Origin: CAWCPR01 sp963797475
GTDB taxonomy: Bacteria > Chloroflexota > Anaerolineae > Anaerolineales > UBA4823
NCBI GenBank assembly: GCA_963797475.1
Contig: CAWCPR010000001.1
Coordinates: 992,001-1,056,000, forward strand
DNA: 64,000 nt
Direction of reading: 5' to 3'
In this document: positions 60,448 to 64,000 of the stretch, piece after piece
Numbering within the stretch: the stretch's first letter is position 1
Layout: every line of letters begins with the position of its first letter
Position numbers and translations under genes: made by a program
The notes under the pieces: model-generated
Database searches by the model: none
What the model saw: the letters and a program-made list of their open reading frames with translations, nothing else
What the model was told of the DNA's origin: nothing

Positions 60448-61164
60448 ATGCGAAAACAAACATACCGATCGATAGGGTTCTTGACGGTTTTGATAATGAC
60501 AGCGCTGAGCTGCAACTTTTTATCGAATATTGGGCAGACCGCCGGTGGGATTGAGCAAACTGCCAAAGCGGTGGCTACCCAGGTCCAGGGCGGGGCCGGG
60601 TTGGCTGCGACTGCCCGGGCGGCGATCACCCAGGTAGAGAGCAGCGGCCTCGTACAAACGATCCAAGCGGCAGTCACCGAACAGGGGCCCCAATTGCAAG
60701 AAACGATCCAGGCCTTTGCCACGGACCAGTTGCCCGGTCTCTCGGAAACGGTGCAGGCGTATATGACCGCCCAGGGCCCGGGGCTTGAAGATACCCTGCA
60801 GGCTTACATCACTCAGCAGGGTCCCGGCGCAGAGGCGACCATGCAAGCAATCGCAACGCAGGCAGCCCTGTCATTCGGCGAATTACCCCCCGACATCCCG
60901 GTCGTTGAGGGCGACAAAGAAAATTACATAAAATCGGAAAACCTCGTCACTTACCAAACCGCCCTCGACTTGAATTCTGTAAAAGAATTTTATACTCAGG
61001 AAATGCCAGCAAACGGCTGGTCTTTGGTTGAGCACCAATCGCAATTAAGTGGCAACACGCTTCTTTTAGTTTACGATAAACCGGATCGTAAATCCAACAT
61101 CACCCTGCAGCTCAACCCGCTGGGGAACCAGACGATCGTCATCATTGCCATCGAAAACAAATAA
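60448..61164 (+). CDS. Repeat-containing lipoprotein
   Basis: 238 residues; GGAGGATGAG precedes the ATG. Lipobox Cys in 'TALSCNFL'. Residues 40-145 are built of about 16-residue repeats of the type 'ITQQGPGAEATMQA', 'MTAQGPGLEDTLQAY', 'ATDQLPGLSETVQAY', 'VTEQGPQLQETIQAF': helical, with Gln-Gly-Pro turns. The C-terminal 80 residues form a beta domain ('DLNSVKEFYTQEMPANGW') resembling small lipid- or metal-independent surface domains. Function unknown; likely a cell-surface spacer. Confidence 0.75.
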   Translation: MRKQTYRSIGFLTVLIMTALSCNFLSNIGQTAGGIEQTAKAVATQVQGGAGLAATARAAITQVESSGLVQTIQAAVTEQGPQLQETIQAFATDQLPGLSETVQAYMTAQGPGLEDTLQAYITQQGPGAEATMQAIATQAALSFGELPPDIPVVEGDKENYIKSENLVTYQTALDLNSVKEFYTQEMPANGWSLVEHQSQLSGNTLLLVYDKPDRKSNITLQLNPLGNQTIVIIAIENK

Positions 61165-61240
61165 TATTTTATGGACGAGCATTTGTGGAACCACTTCACC
61201 TGGCGCCAGCCGTGAATGACTCAAAGTCAGGAGATTCTCA

Positions 61241-61753
61241 ATGAATGTAAGTGAGGCGATTCGAACCAAACGGGCTATCCGCCAATTTTCCGACCGGCCA
61301 ATTGACGATGAAGCCGCAGCCATCATTCTCAACGCCGGCAGGCGCGCCCAATCTTCCAAGAACTCACAGCCCTGGCATTTCATCGCCGTTCGGGACCGGG
61401 AGACATTGAAAACCCTCTCACAGTTGGGCACCTATGCCGGCCACCTGGCTGGCGCGGCGATGGGAATAGCGATCATCACCCCTCCCCCCGAGCAACGCTG
61501 GAGCATCATGTTCGACGCCGGGCAGGCCGCCGCATACATGCAGCTTGCCGGCTGGGACCTGGGGATCGGCTCGTGCCCGGCAACGATTTACGAGCCTGAG
61601 AAAGCTCGCCAGATCCTGGGATTCCCACAGGACCTGGAAGTTCACGTTGCTCTCTCCTTTGGGTATCCCCTGGATGAGGCCCGGATCACCGCTGCGCCGC
61701 GAAAAGGCGGACGCCAAACGATCGACGAGATTGTCCACTGGGAAAAGTGGTGA
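61241..61753 (+). CDS. Nitroreductase family protein
   Basis: 170 residues, short for the family but complete. 'AIRTKRAIRQFSDRPIDDEAAAIILNAGRRAQSSKNSQPWHFIAVRD' is the FMN-binding start; 'AGQAAAYMQLAGWDLGIGSCP' and 'LGFPQDLEVHVALSFGYP' complete it. Cytoplasmic FMN enzymes of this group reduce nitro compounds, quinones or related acceptors with NAD(P)H. An AGGAG lies before the ATG. Copy E of the repeat family follows the stop. Confidence 0.9.
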   Translation: MNVSEAIRTKRAIRQFSDRPIDDEAAAIILNAGRRAQSSKNSQPWHFIAVRDRETLKTLSQLGTYAGHLAGAAMGIAIITPPPEQRWSIMFDAGQAAAYMQLAGWDLGIGSCPATIYEPEKARQILGFPQDLEVHVALSFGYPLDEARITAAPRKGGRQTIDEIVHWEKW

Positions 61754-61760
61754 ACCTTAT

Positions 61761-61816
61761 ATGATGAATCTCTATTAATCCTTACGCGTGGTGCGCCAAA
61801 AGCGCCCAACACTATT
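61761..61816 (+). repeat. Interspersed palindromic repeat, copy E (short form)
   Basis: Head ATGATGAATCTCTATTAATCC, then TTACGCGTGGTGCGCC and the tail AAAAGCGCCCAACACTATTT. The middle is close to copy A. Confidence 0.8.
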
Positions 61817-61837
61817 TAGATGGATATCTGAAATCGT

Positions 61838-61871
61838 GTTGCTGTGGTGCGCCAAACGCGCCCAATACTTT
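61838..61871 (+). repeat. Interspersed palindromic repeat, copy E' (tail only)
   Basis: GTGGTGCGCC-AAAC-GCGCCCAATACTT, a second tail hairpin 22 bases after copy E, without a head. It ends just before the ribosome-binding site of the O-methyltransferase gene. Confidence 0.65.
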
Positions 61872-61882
61872 TAAAGGAAAAC

Positions 61883-62527
61883 ATGACCACTTATAACGCA
61901 GACCTCAGCCGGTACATTAAAGACTTATTCGCCATCCATGACCAGGGTCTGGAGCGGGCCTGGACAGACACCCCGCGCCGCGGGCTGCCCGCGATCAGCG
62001 TGAAACCCGAAGAGGGCCGTTTCTTACAGTTCCTTGTGCGCGCGATCGGAGCTCGCAAGGCCGTCGAATTGGGGACGCTGGGCGGTTACAGTGGTATCTG
62101 GATCGCCCGCGGCCTGGCCAACGGTGGAAAGCTGATAACCTTGGAGAAAGAGCCTCGCCACGCAGAAATTGCCCAGGAACATTTTGCTGCCGCAGGTGTG
62201 TCAGACCGGGTTGAGATCCGGGTGGGCGATGCCCACCAATCTTTAGCAGGCCTGGTGAAGGATGGACCTTACGATTTCGTCTTCATTGACGCAGAAAAGC
62301 CGGGATATCCGGGGTATTTCGACTGGGCGCTCGAAAATACCCGCCTGGGAGGGGTCATCGCCGCCCATAACGCCTTTCGCGGCGGCAGTGTGACTGACCC
62401 AAATGAAAACGACGCCAACACTACTGCTATACGGGCCTTCAACCGCCGGGTTGCGGGTGAATCCAGGGTGATAAGCACAATCTACCCCGCTGGAGACGGC
62501 ACGCTCATCGCTGTCAAGACAGGCTGA
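61883..62527 (+). CDS. O-methyltransferase, family 3 (caffeoyl-CoA/catechol type)
   Basis: 214 residues from the ATG at 61883 (AAAGGAAAAC before it); a TTG further upstream would run through the repeat. SAM-binding 'VELGTLGGYSGIWIARGL', followed by 'LITLEKEPRHAEIAQEHFAAAGV' and the metal-site motif 'YDFVFIDAEKPGYPGYFDWAL'. The Asp of 'FIDAEK' is the usual divalent metal ligand. Acceptor substrate unknown, a small phenolic or related compound by family. Confidence 0.9.
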   Translation: MTTYNADLSRYIKDLFAIHDQGLERAWTDTPRRGLPAISVKPEEGRFLQFLVRAIGARKAVELGTLGGYSGIWIARGLANGGKLITLEKEPRHAEIAQEHFAAAGVSDRVEIRVGDAHQSLAGLVKDGPYDFVFIDAEKPGYPGYFDWALENTRLGGVIAAHNAFRGGSVTDPNENDANTTAIRAFNRRVAGESRVISTIYPAGDGTLIAVKTG

Positions 62528-62595
62528 AGCCTGCAACTTTTTTAAACCTGCATCGTAAACCATAATGAAAGATTGCAAAATGATGGAGGTTTTTT

Positions 62596-62790
62596 ATGAA
62601 TAATGCGAGATCCCCCTTACGCCGTTCTCGGCGCAACCGTGTAATTGCCGGGGTATGTGGAGGCCTGGCGGAATTTTTTGGGATCGGCTCATTTTGGTTC
62701 AGGATAGCATTCTTGATCGCGCTGATCCCCGGCGGCGTCCCCGGCCTTTTGCTTTACCTGTTGCTGTGGATTATTATTCCAAGCGCATGA
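62596..62790 (+). CDS. PspC domain protein
   Basis: 64 residues: a basic start 'RSPLRRSRRNRVIAGVCGGLAEFFGI' followed by one hydrophobic helix ending 'LLLYLLLWIIIPSA'. This is the PspC family, short membrane proteins linked to phage-shock-type membrane stress responses. GGAGG lies before the ATG. Its stop abuts the stop of the convergent TasA/camelysin-like gene. Confidence 0.9.
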   Translation: MNNARSPLRRSRRNRVIAGVCGGLAEFFGIGSFWFRIAFLIALIPGGVPGLLLYLLLWIIIPSA

Positions 62791-63408
62791 CTATGGGTTT
62801 CGCACCATTTTTTGGCGCAATTCGAAATCCATGTCCAACGTCATTGAATCGGATTGTCCCATAGGATCTCTAGGGCCGTTCTGCCAGTTTACCAAGAAAT
62901 TAATACACTTGAGTCCGCCTGGATCTAATTGTTCATCCAGGTCCAGGCGGGTTGGAATCGAATTAAAGTATCCCTCCCATACTATTCGATCGGAATTCTG
63001 ATACCAGCCATCGCAATTCGAATCCACCAATATCCTGGTATGCAGCAAACCGGATAGCTCCCCGCTTCCTACGATCCCATTGCACGTGTCGTCGCCCGAT
63101 TGTGTTTCTGAGTTCGAACATTCATTTTCAAAATCCCCCACACGGATTCGATCAATTTCCAGATAACCCTTGTTCGTGCCAGTATTCTTTATCTGAAGTT
63201 TCTTTAAAGCCTGCAATCCAGGCGTCAGGTTTGTGAAATAAGTGTGAGCAGCCTGATAGGTATTCCCATCCACAGCTAATTCCAATACCCCAAGCGATAC
63301 ATCCCCATGATCCATTGCATCAACGTCGCTGTAATAGGCAGAAAAACTGGCGCCGACCATAAATATCGCCAAGCCAACAGTGACGAGAAGAACGATGACC
63401 TTTTTCAA
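62791..63408 (-). CDS. TasA/CalY (camelysin)-like exported protein with SipW-type signal
   Basis: 205 residues from a TTG start; GGAG lies 8 bases before it. The N-terminus 'VGLAIFMVGASFSAYYSDVDAM' is the SipW-dependent signal (G-A-S-x-A-Y-Y/F-S-D). The mature region is beta-rich with 'HGDVSLGVLELAVDGN' and 'LTPGLQALKKLQIKNTGTNKGYLEI', the usual strands of TasA/camelysin fibre proteins, plus two or more Cys pairs. In Bacillus such proteins form biofilm fibres; here the role is inferred. No dedicated SipW peptidase is in the window. Stops head to head with PspC. Confidence 0.85.
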   Translation of the reverse strand: MKKVIVLLVTVGLAIFMVGASFSAYYSDVDAMDHGDVSLGVLELAVDGNTYQAAHTYFTNLTPGLQALKKLQIKNTGTNKGYLEIDRIRVGDFENECSNSETQSGDDTCNGIVGSGELSGLLHTRILVDSNCDGWYQNSDRIVWEGYFNSIPTRLDLDEQLDPGGLKCINFLVNWQNGPRDPMGQSDSMTLDMDFELRQKMVRNP

Positions 63409-63546
63409 CGCGAGGCTCCAATTTGCTGATTATAGGAATGGCGAATGCAACAAATATATCAAGAAACATTGCGAATAATTTATATAAATTTTGTAGAAAT
63501 CTTTAGCAAACTGTAAGTCCCCGTCGAGGCGACTTTAATACGAATA

Positions 63547-63577
63547 CTTCCCCGGTCACAAAAGCGCGCCGGGGAAG
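63547..63577. terminator. Nine-base hairpin downstream of the response regulator gene
   Basis: CTTCCCCGG (63547-63555) pairs with CCGGGGAAG (63569-63577). It lies after the stop at 63621 on the minus strand and before the TasA-like gene. No strong T run on either strand, so its use as a terminator is uncertain. Confidence 0.45.
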
Positions 63578-63620
63578 CATGTAAGTTTCAGGCAGGGGTT
63601 TACAGGCTCAATCGTTGGGA

Positions 63621-64000
63621 TCAATCATTTTCAAGATTATCCTGTCCGCTCGAGGAAAACCAGTAGCCACGGCCCCATTTGGTCAGGATATAGTTTGGAT
63701 TACTGGGGTCATCTTCTAATTTCTCACGTAAATAGCGAATATAAAGAGAAAGGCACGCGGTCGCGTCCGCATAAGCTTCACCCCAAACATCCTTAAGGAT
63801 GATATCGTGACGCTTAACGCTGTCTTTATTTCTTACCAGGAAAGAAAGCAGGCGAAACTCTGTTGGGGTTAAATGCACCATCCCACCATTTACGTAAACA
63901 TGCTGCCTCTCCAGATCAATTTTTAACTTCCCATCGTCAAAGACCGAGGGCTCCTCATCTTGTACGCTGGCTCGCTTAAGGATTGCGCTGATCCGAGCGT
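63621..64000 (-). CDS. C-terminal part of an OmpR/PhoB-family response regulator (partial at window end)
   Basis: The frame is open to the window edge. The visible 125 residues comprise the end of a receiver linker ('ARISAILKRASV'), 'FDDGKLKIDLERQHVYVNG', and a winged-helix DNA-binding domain ('LTPTEFRLLSFLVRN', 'IRYLREKLEDDPSNPNYILTKWGRGYWF'). The receiver lies beyond the edge. The gene is transcribed towards the TasA-like gene, 212 bases away. Confidence 0.9.
   Translation of the reverse strand, partial: ARISAILKRASVQDEEPSVFDDGKLKIDLERQHVYVNGGMVHLTPTEFRLLSFLVRNKDSVKRHDIILKDVWGEAYADATACLSLYIRYLREKLEDDPSNPNYILTKWGRGYWFSSSGQDNLEND

Overview
The window reads as a chromosomal segment of a member of the Chloroflexota, most likely an Anaerolineae-type bacterium. 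This is inferred from the gene content: large glycogen-processing GH13/GH57 enzymes, many lipoproteins with Thr/Pro-rich linkers, zinc-ribbon signalling proteins and a caa3-type oxidase with a fused heme synthase. No 16S rRNA or other marker that settles the taxonomy is present. Genes are dense, on both strands, with moderate GC content. No tRNA, rRNA, CRISPR array, insertion sequence or prophage was recognised.

Layout. 1-4.2 kb: end of a probable ABC permease, an Ig-like/zinc-ribbon membrane protein, a beta-propeller lipoprotein, a mercaptopyruvate-type sulfurtransferase, and a universal stress protein coupled to a truncated Lon-like fragment. 4.4-14.2 kb: alpha-glucan metabolism (large GH13, GH57, glgA-glgC-malQ operon). 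14.2-23.7 kb: lipoprotein, zinc ribbon/MoxR/VWA operon, cobalamin adenosyltransferase, DUF554, DsbA-like protein, hydrolase, acetyltransferase, TPR protein and a tandem-HTH regulator. 23.9-27.8 kb: two-component cluster with two overlapping sensor kinases and a response regulator, plus a divergent stand-alone receiver. 27.9-32.4 kb: CCA-type nucleotidyltransferase, hpt, tdk and the rplU-rpmA-rpmE operon with a consensus promoter. 32.5-38.2 kb: adenylate cyclase/ATPase/TPR protein and a secreted subtilase behind a c-di-GMP-I riboswitch. 38.4-46.1 kb: ppdK, an ABC-2 exporter and two Tat-exported L,D-transpeptidases. 46.1-48.2 kb: an AT-rich stretch of secreted proteins of unknown function. 48.2-57.1 kb: cytochrome oxidase cluster (PCuAC, CtaA-CtaB fusion, SURF1, cupredoxin, SCO, subunits III, IV, I, II). 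57.2-64 kb: AlkZ-like protein, fbp, LLM oxidoreductase, lipoprotein, nitroreductase, O-methyltransferase, PspC, a TasA/camelysin-like protein and the end of a response regulator.

How it fits together. The glucan genes make and break glycogen; ppdK and fbp serve gluconeogenesis; the oxidase cluster points to aerobic respiration with copper delivery (SCO, PCuAC) and heme A synthesis in the same place. Cyclic di-GMP appears twice: as the ligand of the riboswitch before the subtilase, and possibly as the ligand of an MshEN-like domain in a sensor kinase.

The least ordinary items are the riboswitch-terminator-subtilase unit with eleven GGYGAWS repeats, a ribosomal protein L31 carrying an RNA-polymerase alpha-CTD-like domain, a pseudo-receiver in frame with cytochrome oxidase subunit II, a modular palindromic repeat family with six copies, several leaderless-looking promoters, and a set of single-base frameshifts, mostly run-length changes, that may be sequence errors.
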